A stretch of 64,000 nt of DNA from Mariniflexile litorale (GTDB lineage Bacteria; Bacteroidota; Bacteroidia; Flavobacteriales; Flavobacteriaceae): assembly GCF_031128465.2 (NCBI RefSeq), contig NZ_CP155618.1, forward strand, positions 939,501 through 1,003,500, read 5' to 3'. Within the stretch, counting starts at the first letter, position 1; each line of letters starts with the position of its first letter. Positions 18,800-27,714 of the stretch are shown in pieces. The notes below the pieces were generated by a model, which made no database searches, had not been told where the DNA came from, and worked only from the letters and a program-made list of their open reading frames with translations. Made by a program: the position numbers and the translations under genes.

Positions 18800-19552
18800 T
18801 TAATTATTTTTTAAATTATCAAAATAAGGTTTGTAAAGCTTCAAATCACTTTTAATCATGGCTGTAACACCATCACCTGTAATAGTAGCTCCAGCAATAG
18901 CATCCACCTCATTATCTGTTTTATCGATGTTTTTCGGGTCTCCATTACTTTTAGAAACTGTAACACCTTTAAAGTTTCCATTTTCATCCAATAAATGTTC
19001 ACCTATAAAATCGTCCATAAAGAAACGTTCTTTAATATTGGCTCCTAAACCTGGTGTTTCCCCTTTATGATCGAAATAAGCACCTTGAATAACCATGTTT
19101 TCATCTAAAGAAACATAAGCCCAAATAGCATCCCATAAACCTTTGCCATAAATAGGAATAACATAAAATGTTTTACCATCCTTCTCTCCTACAAAAACTG
19201 GCAAGTTTCTTTTAGAAGCATCTCCAGCTGCAGCTGCTTTATCTTTTTTAAGATCTATTAAATAAGCCTTTTCATCCTCAGTAGCATTACCGTTTTTTAT
19301 AACAACTTGTTTTGTTATATATTTTGAAAACAAATCAGCCGCTTCCTCTGTGGATACAAATGACGCACTACTTTCATCATTATTATTAACACCCATGGCA
19401 TATAGAATATTTTGTTGCTTTTCTATACGTTGATTTTCAGAAATTTTCGGTTTCAATGAAGAAGCTGTAAATGCTAACAAAGCACCTACAATTAATACCA
19501 TTGCTACTGCAAATAGAATTGTATATGAATTTTTATCTGTTCTACTTTCCAT
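18800..19552 (-). CDS. nqrC: Na+-translocating NADH:quinone reductase subunit C
   Basis: 250 residues from the ATG at 19552; an in-frame extension to 19738 only reads into nqrB and is rejected. One N-terminal transmembrane helix (residues about 10-30) and a periplasmic FMN-binding domain. The flavinylation motif DAIAGATITGDGV (residues about 224-236) carries the Thr that ApbE modifies. The GKGLWDAIWAYV segment is also conserved. The gene starts 2 nt after nqrB ends. Confidence 0.97.
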   Translation of the reverse strand: MESRTDKNSYTILFAVAMVLIVGALLAFTASSLKPKISENQRIEKQQNILYAMGVNNNDESSASFVSTEEAADLFSKYITKQVVIKNGNATEDEKAYLIDLKKDKAAAAGDASKRNLPVFVGEKDGKTFYVIPIYGKGLWDAIWAYVSLDENMVIQGAYFDHKGETPGLGANIKERFFMDDFIGEHLLDENGNFKGVTVSKSNGDPKNIDKTDNEVDAIAGATITGDGVTAMIKSDLKLYKPYFDNLKNN

Positions 19553-19554
19553 CG

Positions 19555-20781
19555 TTAAGCCGTTTTTACTTTTAGACGTTTCATTCTTTTCTTCACATTG
19601 CCTTGAACCACATAATGATCGATTGTGGGTGCAAAAACATTCATTAATAAGATAGCTAACATAACTCCTTCTGGGTAAGCAGGATTGAATACACGAATTA
19701 AAATAGAAATAAATCCAACAAAAAATCCGTAGTACCATTTCCCTTTATTGGTTTGGGACGCTGTTACTGGATCGGTCGCCATAAATACGGTACCAAAAGC
19801 AAATCCTCCAATAATTAAATGTTCCCAAAATGGCGTACTCATTAAGCCGTAAAACTTGCTTGATTCTGTAATAACTCCTGCATCGACAATTTGATTAAAG
19901 ATAAGTCCCATTACAATGGCTCCAAGAGCTGATGACAGCATGATTCTCCAACTACCAATTTTAGTAAATATCAAGAATAAACCTCCTAATATAATTAAAA
20001 TCGTAGATGTTTCTCCTACCGAACCGGGTATAAATCCTAAAAACATATCCCAAGTTGAAAAAGCAATATCTTTCCCTTGAGCCAAACTACCTAAAATAGT
20101 TTCACCAGAAATAGCATCGAGGTTTGCACCAGCAGCAATTTCTTTTGTTCTTTCTACAGCACCTTCCACCCAAACTTTATCTCCAGACATCCATGTTGGA
20201 TATGCGAAAAACAAAAAGGCTCTAATAGTAAGTGCTGGGTTTAAAATATTCATTCCTGTGCCTCCAAAAACCTCTTTTCCTATAACTACACCAAACACTA
20301 CAGCAACGGCCAACATCCAAAGAGGGATATCAATAGGAACTATAAGTGGCACTAACATACCCGTTACAAGATACCCTTCTTCTACTTCATGTTTTTTAAT
20401 GATAGCGAATAAAAATTCAATTCCTAAACCTACACCGTAAGAAACAATAACTAGTGGTAGTATTTTCCAGAAACCGATTAAGAAATTGTCTAAACTCCAA
20501 AATTCAGCACTAAAGAAACTTCCAGCTACTGCTTGAATTTCTCCAACCGCTAAATTATGTTGGTAACCTGCGTTAAACATTCCAAATATTAAACATGGTA
20601 CCATCGCCATAATAACGGTATTCATGGTACGTTTTAAATCATCGGCTGCTTTTATATGAGTTCCATTATGCGTGGTATCATCTGGTAAATATAAAAAAGT
20701 ATGAAGCGCATTAAACGCTGGAGCCATTTTAGACCCTCTATACTTTCTTTTTAAAATATGTAATCGTGTTTTTAAATTCAT
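19555..20781 (-). CDS. nqrB: Na+-translocating NADH:quinone reductase subunit B
   Basis: 408 residues, about ten transmembrane helices. It holds the covalent FMN and riboflavin and takes part in Na+ passage and quinone reduction. The flavinylation motif reads DAISGETILG (residues about 222-231): the acceptor Thr is retained but the usual SGAT is SGET. TDPVTASQT and ILNPALTIRAFLFFAYP are also family landmarks. The ATG overlaps the nqrA stop (TAATG). Confidence 0.97.
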   Translation of the reverse strand: MNLKTRLHILKRKYRGSKMAPAFNALHTFLYLPDDTTHNGTHIKAADDLKRTMNTVIMAMVPCLIFGMFNAGYQHNLAVGEIQAVAGSFFSAEFWSLDNFLIGFWKILPLVIVSYGVGLGIEFLFAIIKKHEVEEGYLVTGMLVPLIVPIDIPLWMLAVAVVFGVVIGKEVFGGTGMNILNPALTIRAFLFFAYPTWMSGDKVWVEGAVERTKEIAAGANLDAISGETILGSLAQGKDIAFSTWDMFLGFIPGSVGETSTILIILGGLFLIFTKIGSWRIMLSSALGAIVMGLIFNQIVDAGVITESSKFYGLMSTPFWEHLIIGGFAFGTVFMATDPVTASQTNKGKWYYGFFVGFISILIRVFNPAYPEGVMLAILLMNVFAPTIDHYVVQGNVKKRMKRLKVKTA

Positions 20782-22136
20782 TACCCTATTTCTTTAAGCA
20801 TTACATCTAATCCTTTTCTAATAATCTCTTGGTGCGGTTGTTTTGACACGCATACAAATTCAGTTAACGCAAAATCTTCAGGCGCCACTTCATACATACC
20901 TAAAGCTTCCATTTCGTCTAAATCTTTATACATACACGCTTTTAGAATTTGCATTGGAAAAATATCTAAAGGAAATACTTCTTCGTAAACGCCAGTAATC
21001 ACAAAAGCACGATGTTCACCATTTGTATTGGTGTTTAAATCATACTTTTTATTTGGGTTTAACCATGAAAATGTTAACGCTCGTGATGTAGAAACCTTAT
21101 TAAATACTGGTTTATTCCAACCGAAAAGTTCATAATCGTCCCCCTCTGGTATTATGGTAATTACATTGCTGTAATAATCTAAATAACCATCTGGTTTAAT
21201 TTGTTTTCCGCTTAATACATTTCCAGAAATAACACGGTCATGAGATTTTTGAGAGACCCCTTTATCATAAATTATTGTAGCAACTTCACTACCTATTTTG
21301 GTAACAAAATATCTTGGTTTATCAACTGATGAACCAGCCAAAGCTACAATACGTTCTGCATTGAATTTACCTGTTAAAAGTAATTCACCTATAATAACTA
21401 AATCTTGAGCAGCAATCGTCCAAACAACCTCTCCTTTATTTACGGGATCTACTCTATTAATTAAGGTACCCACATTTCCTGAAGGATGTGGACCCGATAC
21501 TTTATGTAGCGTAATACCTGCCAAACCAGATAGTGGCGACGTTGAATTTGCTCCAACCGACACATGAACTTTACCTTTAGTAAGTTTCCCTAATGCTGTT
21601 ACTGCCGCTTGCAATGCAGCCTCTTTTCCTTTTAGTGTAAAGTCTAAATCGGCAGCTAAAGGCGCACTTGCATAACCAGAAATAAAAATAGCTTTCGGCG
21701 ATTTATCTGGGTTTGCAATCACATCATACGGTCGTTGCTTTACAAAAGGCCAACATCCAGAAGCTAATAAATGCGCTTTCACCTCGTTCGGTTCAGCCGC
21801 ATCTACATTAAACACACCATAATCTTGGTATATTTGCTCTTTGTCTGCTTGTAATTTAATTGATAGTATTTTGCGTTTTTCGCCACGAGCAATTTCAATA
21901 ATTTCGCCAGAAACAGGAGAAACAAACTTGATGTTTTCATTAGATTTATCGAAAAAAACAGGCTCACCTGCTTTTACTTTAGCTCCAACTTTAGAAATTA
22001 ATTTAGGTATAACGCCATGGAAATCTTCAGGCCTTAAAGTATAAAAGTTGCTTAAAATCGCCTTTTCCAAGGTTTTTTCAGCTTCACCTTTAAGTTTAAT
22101 GTCTAGACCTTTTTTAATGCGAATGTCGTTTGACAT
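20781..22136 (-). CDS. nqrA: Na+-translocating NADH:quinone reductase subunit A
   Basis: 451 residues, soluble, first gene of the operon. NqrA docks on the cytoplasmic face near the quinone site. The N-terminal IKKGLDIKLKGEAEK and the biotinyl-lipoyl-like segment VKAGEPVFFDKSNENIKFVSPVSGEI are diagnostic. It is preceded by a promoter-like box at 22175-22182 and diverges from the T9SS Plug gene. All six nqr genes are contiguous and in the standard A-F order. Confidence 0.97.
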   Translation of the reverse strand: MSNDIRIKKGLDIKLKGEAEKTLEKAILSNFYTLRPEDFHGVIPKLISKVGAKVKAGEPVFFDKSNENIKFVSPVSGEIIEIARGEKRKILSIKLQADKEQIYQDYGVFNVDAAEPNEVKAHLLASGCWPFVKQRPYDVIANPDKSPKAIFISGYASAPLAADLDFTLKGKEAALQAAVTALGKLTKGKVHVSVGANSTSPLSGLAGITLHKVSGPHPSGNVGTLINRVDPVNKGEVVWTIAAQDLVIIGELLLTGKFNAERIVALAGSSVDKPRYFVTKIGSEVATIIYDKGVSQKSHDRVISGNVLSGKQIKPDGYLDYYSNVITIIPEGDDYELFGWNKPVFNKVSTSRALTFSWLNPNKKYDLNTNTNGEHRAFVITGVYEEVFPLDIFPMQILKACMYKDLDEMEALGMYEVAPEDFALTEFVCVSKQPHQEIIRKGLDVMLKEIG

Positions 22137-22174
22137 ATTTTTTTATATTGAAATTATTTGTCTAAAAATCGGTG

Positions 22175-22182
22175 CAAAAATA
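22175..22182 (-). promoter_or_regulatory. Candidate -7 box of the nqr operon promoter
   Basis: The minus-strand TATTTTTG matches TAnnTTTG and lies 39 nt upstream of the nqrA start, giving a short leader. No clear TTG occurs at the right distance, so only the -7 part is supported. Confidence 0.5.
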
Positions 22183-22293
22183 CAAATTAAAAATACAGTT
22201 TTCATAATAAATACTTAGAAATTTTATGTACCAAACAGAATATATAAGTTAGGCATAAAATTTGTTTATATTTACAACAAAACTACTATTAAA

Positions 22294-23547
22294 ATGCCTT
22301 TATTAAAGTATAAATATTTTCTTCTTTATTTTATTGTTCCGTTAATGACCTTTTCTCAAGTTAAAGAAGTAAATCCACCCAGTTATATAAAAACCATTAA
22401 TTTCAAAAGCAATACACCAGAAACACAATTGCCTATTTTAAAATTAGGATCTTATCTGGTTTTAGAATTTGATGCCCTAAATGGAAATGAAGCTGATTAC
22501 TATTATAAAATTGAACATTACAACTACGACTGGACCCCATCAGTTTTAATGAAATCGGAATTCATGGATGGGTTTGATAACCAACGCATTCGAAATTACG
22601 AGAACTCATTCAACACCTATCAAATTTATTCGCATTACCAACTTACCATTCCTAATGAACAAACCAAACGCTTAAAAGTATCTGGAAATTATTTATTGAG
22701 CGTTTTTGATAGTAATGATACGGTGGTCTTTTCAAGAAAATTTATGATTTATGAAGACCAAGTTGCTGTAGGTGTAAGCATAAAACGAGCACGAGATATT
22801 CAGTTTATAGAAGAAAAACAGCGCGTCGAAATTATTGTTACTTCCAACAGCATGCAGCTGAATAATCCCGCACAAACGATAAAAACAGTTATTATTCAAA
22901 ATAACAATTTAAATACTGCTATTTCAAATTTAAAACCTCAATATACCCTGGGCAATCAACTTATGTATAAATATGACAGTGAAACCAGTTTTTGGGGTGG
23001 CAACGAATATTTGTTTTTTGAGAATAAAGATGTTCGCGCAGCAAATACAGGCATTCGAGCCATTGATTTACAAGAACTATATCATAACTATTTATTTACA
23101 AATGAAGAGCGGTCCAGTAAACCTTATACCTACAACCCCGACATTAATGGCAATTATGTAATAACCGTTTTAGATGGCGAAAACCCTAATATTGAAGCCG
23201 ATTATGTTTGGATACATTTTTCATTAGTGCCAACCGAAGCGTTTAAAAACAAAAACATTCACGTATTCGGAAATTTTAATAATTATGTTATAGATGAAAG
23301 CACCAGATTAATATATGATGAAGACTATGATATTTTGAGAAACTCTTTACTTTTAAAACAAGGTTTTTACAATTACAAATATGTGATAGCAAATAATAAT
23401 GGGAGCTTAGACGAAGGTGCTATAAGCGGTAATTTTTATCAAACCGAAAACAATTATAAAGTAATCGTGTATTATAGAGATCTAGGCACACGCTACGATA
23501 AAATAATAGGTATTGGTGAAGGTAGTTCAATTAATATCTCGAACTAA
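22294..23547 (+). CDS. Type IX secretion system Plug protein (DUF5103)
   Basis: 417 residues with a signal peptide (residues 1-21, ending TFSQ). The N-terminal half (VNPPSYIKTINF, DYYYKIEHYNYDW, NYENSFNTYQIYSHYQL) matches the first T9SS plug domain, and the rest is beta-rich, ending in a fold resembling carbohydrate-binding/E-set modules (HVFGNFNNY). In Flavobacterium johnsoniae the Plug protein closes the periplasmic side of the SprA translocon when it is empty. Its presence supports T9SS-dependent export of the giant adhesin in this window. apaG follows at 107 nt. Confidence 0.88.
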   Translation: MPLLKYKYFLLYFIVPLMTFSQVKEVNPPSYIKTINFKSNTPETQLPILKLGSYLVLEFDALNGNEADYYYKIEHYNYDWTPSVLMKSEFMDGFDNQRIRNYENSFNTYQIYSHYQLTIPNEQTKRLKVSGNYLLSVFDSNDTVVFSRKFMIYEDQVAVGVSIKRARDIQFIEEKQRVEIIVTSNSMQLNNPAQTIKTVIIQNNNLNTAISNLKPQYTLGNQLMYKYDSETSFWGGNEYLFFENKDVRAANTGIRAIDLQELYHNYLFTNEERSSKPYTYNPDINGNYVITVLDGENPNIEADYVWIHFSLVPTEAFKNKNIHVFGNFNNYVIDESTRLIYDEDYDILRNSLLLKQGFYNYKYVIANNNGSLDEGAISGNFYQTENNYKVIVYYRDLGTRYDKIIGIGEGSSINISN

Positions 23548-23653
23548 ATATACCGTTTAACTAATATTTCAACCTAACCCGTTAAAATTAAACAATTACC
23601 GCTTAAAATTTAGTATTTTAGCAGCATAAATACATTGAATACCAATACTTAAC

Positions 23654-24040
23654 ATGGTTCAACAAGTTACAAGAGGGATAAAAATTTCGGTAGAAACCAC
23701 CTATGAAGGCTCATTTTATAAGAATTATAAAATACAGTATGCCTTTGGTTACACCGTAACTATTGAAAACCAAAGTAAAGACTCTGTACAACTGAATGCA
23801 CGTCACTGGGAAATTCTGGATGCCTTAAACAATGTTGAAATTGTTTCTGGAGAAGGCGTAATCGGCAAAAAACCCGTTTTAAAACCAGGAGAATCGCACA
23901 CCTACACCTCGGGCTGTTTACTAACCTCTCCTTTTGGTGCTATGCAAGGACACTACAGCATGGTAAACTTTACTACTACAAAAAACTTTAAAGTTATTAT
24001 ACCTACCTTTAAGTTAAGCGCTCCATTTGCTATAAATTAA
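23654..24040 (+). CDS. apaG: ApaG domain protein
   Basis: 128 residues, the standard size. It shows the immunoglobulin-like ApaG fold landmarks YTVTIENQS, ARHWEILDALN, EGVIGKKPVLKPGESHTYTSGC and PFGAMQGHYSM. ApaG has been linked to Co2+ resistance and Mg2+ efflux in enterobacteria; the biochemical role in Bacteroidota is not settled. It follows the Plug gene on the same strand. Confidence 0.95.
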   Translation: MVQQVTRGIKISVETTYEGSFYKNYKIQYAFGYTVTIENQSKDSVQLNARHWEILDALNNVEIVSGEGVIGKKPVLKPGESHTYTSGCLLTSPFGAMQGHYSMVNFTTTKNFKVIIPTFKLSAPFAIN

Positions 24041-24499
24041 TTGATTGTCGTTTATTACCCGTCTGTATTGCAAAATCTTAATAGCTAAAAATTGAACTAA
24101 CATATTGGAGCTCCAGATACTTGTACGGGTTGGAATTCTAATACTTAAAGAGCCAACTACTTTTAGAGGTTTTTTATAATAACACCAATATCTTCAATAA
24201 GACGTTTTGAATAGTATCTCTTTAATTTAAAAGACTGAACTTAAACGAGAATAAAGCCTATTGCTATATATAATAAATAATCAATGTGACAAATCTCGAC
24301 GTATCAAGCTCAAAAGAGAATAAAAAATCATTATAGGTACAACCACTAGAGGCTATCTAATTCCATTCGGTTTTTATTTTTTAAAACGAATTCATTAAAA
24401 TTCTATAATAATATATGATAATTGTGTAACAGCTAGGGCTGGTTGCACATCTACCTTTGTATCAAGAGTAAAACACTTTTACATCATTAATATTAAGCT
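24041..24499. other. Intergenic region without recognised gene
   Basis: 459 nt of AT-rich DNA with stops in all frames. Near its right end is a promoter-like TACCTTTG (24452-24459) for the next gene. The 24080-24240 part is less AT-rich than its surroundings and might be a decayed coding remnant, but no family could be recognised. Confidence 0.4.
24425..24459 (+). promoter_or_regulatory. Candidate promoter of the stress island
   Basis: TACCTTTG (24452-24459) matches TAnnTTTG, 41 nt before the start at 24500. A TGTAAC (24425-24430) precedes it by 21 nt in the place of the -33 element. The same arrangement occurs before the gene at 29638. Confidence 0.5.
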
Positions 24500-24706
24500 A
24501 TGAATAAGAGCGTAAAATCAATTTTAATAATAGCAGGTATCGTATTGTTGGCTTATGGTATTTATACCTTAATAATTCCAGAAACGCAATTAAGTATTGG
24601 AGATTTAGATATCATTGAAGCGCAAGACAATACCAATGCATACATAACTATTGGTTTAGGGCTTGTAGCACTTATTATTAGTTTTTTAGGAGGAAAAAAA
24701 TCATAA
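24500..24706 (+). CDS. Small two-helix membrane protein
   Basis: 68 residues with two transmembrane helices (residues about 7-27 and 46-64) separated by an acidic loop. It resembles DUF3185-like small membrane proteins but the assignment is not firm. It is the first gene of a stress and envelope island, 10 nt before dps, so it is probably co-transcribed with it. Confidence 0.65.
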   Translation: MNKSVKSILIIAGIVLLAYGIYTLIIPETQLSIGDLDIIEAQDNTNAYITIGLGLVALIISFLGGKKS

Positions 24707-24716
24707 AATAATACAT

Positions 24717-25187
24717 ATGAAAACAGATATTGGAATAACAGAAAAAAACTTAAAATCAAACATAGAACATTTAACAGTTGTATTATCCAACGCTATGATA
24801 CTTTACGTAAAAACAAGAAAGTTTCATTGGAATGTTACAGGCCCTAGTTTTATGGAACTCCATAAATTATTCGAAAACCAATACAATGATTTAGAGAAAG
24901 ATATTGATGAAATTGCGGAACGTATTAGCAAATTAGGAGGAAAATCTATTGGCACCATGAAAGAATTTATAAAACATGGTAGCCTAAAAGAAAGTGAAAC
25001 AGATCCATCTCAAAAAGTAATGATTGAAGAATTATTAAGCGATCATGAAGCAGTAATAAAAGAATTAAGAGACATAATAAACTCTATTGAAGAGGATACA
25101 GATGATATGGGTACCTCCGATTTTTTAACAGCTTTACTATTATCGCACGAATCAAAAGCTTGGGTATTGAGAAAATACACTAAATAA
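24717..25187 (+). CDS. dps: Dps-family DNA-binding/ferritin-like protein
   Basis: 156 residues. A Dps protein binds and oxidises Fe2+ with H2O2 and protects DNA. The inter-subunit ferroxidase residues are visible in KFHWNVTGPSFMELH (His37-type ligand), ENQYNDLEKDIDEIAERI (Asp and Glu ligands) and the second His. The KTRKFHWN start of helix A is typical. No long Lys-rich N-terminal tail is present, so strong direct DNA binding is uncertain. It lies between a small membrane protein gene and csbD. Confidence 0.94.
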   Translation: MKTDIGITEKNLKSNIEHLTVVLSNAMILYVKTRKFHWNVTGPSFMELHKLFENQYNDLEKDIDEIAERISKLGGKSIGTMKEFIKHGSLKESETDPSQKVMIEELLSDHEAVIKELRDIINSIEEDTDDMGTSDFLTALLLSHESKAWVLRKYTK

Positions 25188-25211
25188 ATTTATAGTAAAA
25201 TATTAAAATAC

Positions 25212-25397
25212 ATGAATACTACAGAAATAAAAGGAAATTGGAACGAGTTAAAAGGTAAATTAAAACAAAAATATGCTACCTTAACAGATGATGACTTACT
25301 TTTCGCAGAAGGCAAACAAGATGAGTTAGTTGGCAGATTACAGGAAAAACTTGGAAAATCTAAAGAAGAAATTCACAAAATTATTTCTGATTTATAA
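25212..25397 (+). CDS. CsbD family stress protein
   Basis: 61 residues. The pattern NWNELKGKLKQKYATLTDDDL followed by GKQDELVGRLQEKLGKSKEEI (read as two stretches) is the CsbD signature. CsbD proteins are small hydrophilic general-stress proteins of unknown mechanism, sigma-B dependent in Bacillus. It is 24 nt after dps and followed by a large inverted repeat with a T-tract. Confidence 0.93.
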   Translation: MNTTEIKGNWNELKGKLKQKYATLTDDDLLFAEGKQDELVGRLQEKLGKSKEEIHKIISDL

Positions 25398-25411
25398 GAA
25401 AGCATAAATAT

Positions 25412-25490
25412 ACTGTCTAGAATGGTTACAAGTCATGGTTGTTTGGTTGGTTAGTGAAATCCTGATTTGTAATATCTAGACAGTTTTTTT
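25412..25490 (+). terminator. Long-loop inverted repeat with T-tract after csbD
   Basis: ACTGTCTAGA (25412-25421) pairs perfectly with TCTAGACAGT (25475-25484), which is followed by a run of T. The 53-nt loop is unusually long for a simple terminator and is G/T-rich (repeated GGTTG). It could be a terminator, an attenuator before the AI-2E gene or the 3' end of a small RNA. Confidence 0.55.
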
Positions 25491-25507
25491 AAATTTTAAA
25501 TACCTGT

Positions 25508-26629
25508 ATGAATACAAAAAACTACTTCAATAACCGTGGTTTAAGTTTATTGTGGCTTATTGCTGTGGTTTTTATTTTATATATATTAAAACCTTTTATA
25601 GTACCTATACTATTCGCTATTATACTTAGTGTAATGATATTTCCCATCCAACGGTTTCTTGAAAAAAGATGGCGCTGTAATAGGCTATTTGCAACACTTA
25701 CTTCTTTAACAACTTTATTTCTCTTAACCGCTTTACTCTTCTTTTTAGTTAGTAGTCGATTAATGTATTTTATGGATAATAGTGAAGTGTATTCTCAAAA
25801 ATTAGGAGAACTATTTCACAAATCTATAAACAGTTTAGAACAGACATTTAACATAGGGAACAACCGGCTTTTTTCTCAAGGGGAATTCAAAGCAGAAAAT
25901 ATTATTAAAGACAATTTAGACAAAATAGGTCTTGTTTTATTTGAATCCAGTAGTCTTTTAAGCGATTTGGTTTTAATACCCATTTACATTTTTTTCTTCT
26001 TATATTATAGAGCCTTTTTTAGAACATTTATTTACAAAGCTTTTAAATCAAAATCAAAATCATTTATAAATAATGTCTTGAAAAAGATTTATGCCATTCA
26101 ACAAAATTATTTATTGGGTTTAATTAAGGTAATCATTATTGTTGGCTGTTTAAACAGTTTAGGCTTATTGATTTTAGGTGTAGGCAATCCGTTTTTCTTT
26201 GGATTTTTAGCCGCATTTTTATTATTAATTCCATACATAGGTGTTATTATTGGATCGTTATTACCCGCTATTATTGCTTTAGCTACTAAAGACTCCGCTT
26301 GGTATGCATTTGGCGTTATTGCTGTTTTTGGATTTATCCAATTTTTAGAAGGAAATTTTATTACGCCAAAAATTACAGGTTCTAAAGTAAGCGTTAATGC
26401 TTTTGTTGCTATTACATCATTAGTCTTGTTTTCAATGCTTTGGGGAATAACAGGTATGATTTTAGCATTGCCTATTACTGCCACATTAAAAATATTATTT
26501 GATAATACCCCCGGATATGAAGCTTATGGTTTTCTTATTGGTGAACCTGTAGACAAGCATCTTCAAAGTAGGGCTAGAATTCGTTTAAAAAAATGGAAAC
26601 GTATTAGAAAAGCAAACAATTTTGTGTAA
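25508..26629 (+). CDS. AI-2E family transporter (YdiK/TqsA-like permease)
   Basis: 373 residues with about eight transmembrane helices arranged as in the family: two pairs at the N-terminus, a soluble stretch at residues about 90-150, and a C-terminal helical bundle with IGVIIGSLLPAIIAL, EGNFITPKITGSKVSVNA and MLWGITGMILALPITATLK. Despite the name, most members are not shown to move autoinducer-2; several are Na+/H+ antiporters or general exporters. It lies within the stress island. Confidence 0.9.
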   Translation: MNTKNYFNNRGLSLLWLIAVVFILYILKPFIVPILFAIILSVMIFPIQRFLEKRWRCNRLFATLTSLTTLFLLTALLFFLVSSRLMYFMDNSEVYSQKLGELFHKSINSLEQTFNIGNNRLFSQGEFKAENIIKDNLDKIGLVLFESSSLLSDLVLIPIYIFFFLYYRAFFRTFIYKAFKSKSKSFINNVLKKIYAIQQNYLLGLIKVIIIVGCLNSLGLLILGVGNPFFFGFLAAFLLLIPYIGVIIGSLLPAIIALATKDSAWYAFGVIAVFGFIQFLEGNFITPKITGSKVSVNAFVAITSLVLFSMLWGITGMILALPITATLKILFDNTPGYEAYGFLIGEPVDKHLQSRARIRLKKWKRIRKANNFV

Positions 26630-26684
26630 AATAAATTAAGGTAAAAACAAAATCCTTTCTTAACTTTACAATAATTTAAATTAC

Positions 26685-27248
26685 ATGAAATTATTTATAA
26701 AGTTCGACTTTAATACTATTTGCAAAAAAGTTTTAGAAACAAAACTTAATGAACTCAACATAAAATATAGAATTCTAGCTTTTGGAGAAGTTGAGTTGTT
26801 AGAAAAAGTACCTTCAGAAACCTATGAAGTTTTAAATAAGGTGTTGAACGACTATGGTATTGAAATAGTTGAAAACCAAAAAAGTATTCTAGTTCAAAAA
26901 ATTAAAGATGTTATTATAGATATGGTTTTCAATGAAGATACACCTGTAAACGTTAAAAGTTCGGTGTATTTATCGGAAAAACTAGGCCACAGTTACGGCT
27001 ACCTTTCCAATTTATTTTCTGAGGTTACTTATACCTCCATTGAGAATTTCATCATCATCCAAAAAATAGAATATACCAAACAATTGTTATTATCTACCGA
27101 TTTAAGCCTAACCGAAATAGCCTTCAAACTTAACTATTCCAGTGTAGCACACTTAAGTACTCAATTTAAAAACAGTACAGGCATTACACCTTCTGCCTTC
27201 CAGCGTATTATTTCAAAGAGAAGAAGTATTGCCCAACAAAAAAACTAA
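26685..27248 (+). CDS. AraC-type helix-turn-helix regulator
   Basis: 187 residues. The C-terminal 100 residues are an AraC/XylS DNA-binding domain with both HTH units (GHSYGYLSNLFSEV and LSLTEIAFKLNYSSVAHLSTQFKNSTGITPSAF). The N-terminal 80 residues (KFDFNTICKKVLETKLNELNIKYRI) look like a ferredoxin-like alpha/beta domain rather than an AraC cupin. It is directly upstream (19 nt) of a response regulator and histidine kinase pair, and may control this island; that is inference. Confidence 0.87.
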   Translation: MKLFIKFDFNTICKKVLETKLNELNIKYRILAFGEVELLEKVPSETYEVLNKVLNDYGIEIVENQKSILVQKIKDVIIDMVFNEDTPVNVKSSVYLSEKLGHSYGYLSNLFSEVTYTSIENFIIIQKIEYTKQLLLSTDLSLTEIAFKLNYSSVAHLSTQFKNSTGITPSAFQRIISKRRSIAQQKN

Positions 27249-27267
27249 CTAGTATATAAATTTAAAT

Positions 27268-27714
27268 ATGCCAAGCGATTACATACATATTATTCTTGCT
27301 GACGATGATGAAGACGACAGACTTTTTTTTACCGATGCTTTTGATGAACTAAACATGAATACGAAAGTAAATACCTTTAATGATGGAGTAGAACTTATGG
27401 ACTATTTAAAGTGTGACGAAACTATTTTACCTCATGTGCTTTTTTTAGATTTAAATATGCCAAAAAAAAACGGCATAGAATGTTTAAATGAAATTAAGAC
27501 CCATAGCAAAATGTCTGAAATCGCTATTGCTATTTATTCAACATCAGCATCAGAAGAAGATATAGAAGAAACCTTCGTATTGGGTGCTAATATTTATATT
27601 AAAAAACCAAGTAGTTTTAAACAACTTAAAAAAGTACTTTCAGAAGTTGTATCAATTAATTGGCAATACCACACCAACGGTTTAAATAAAGACAATTTTT
27701 TAATGAGACTGTAA
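27268..27714 (+). CDS. Single-domain response regulator (Rcp1-like)
   Basis: 148 residues. It is a stand-alone receiver domain: acidic pocket LADDDEDD at the N-terminus, phospho-acceptor Asp in LFLDLNMPKKNG (near residue 68), Ser/Thr in IYSTSASEED and Lys in YIKKPSSF. There is no output domain, so it must act through protein contacts or a phosphorelay. Its stop codon overlaps the ATG of the histidine kinase gene (TAATG). Confidence 0.94.
   Translation: MPSDYIHIILADDDEDDRLFFTDAFDELNMNTKVNTFNDGVELMDYLKCDETILPHVLFLDLNMPKKNGIECLNEIKTHSKMSEIAIAIYSTSASEEDIEETFVLGANIYIKKPSSFKQLKKVLSEVVSINWQYHTNGLNKDNFLMRL

Noticed and set aside
19553-19738. N-terminal extension of nqrC
   Set aside because: It lies entirely inside nqrB in another frame and is Cys/Arg-rich noise; MESRTDKN at 19552 matches NqrC proteins.
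24080-24240. Possible decayed coding sequence in the gap after apaG
   Set aside because: Short stretches read as plausible peptides in some frames, but stops interrupt all of them and no family could be named.
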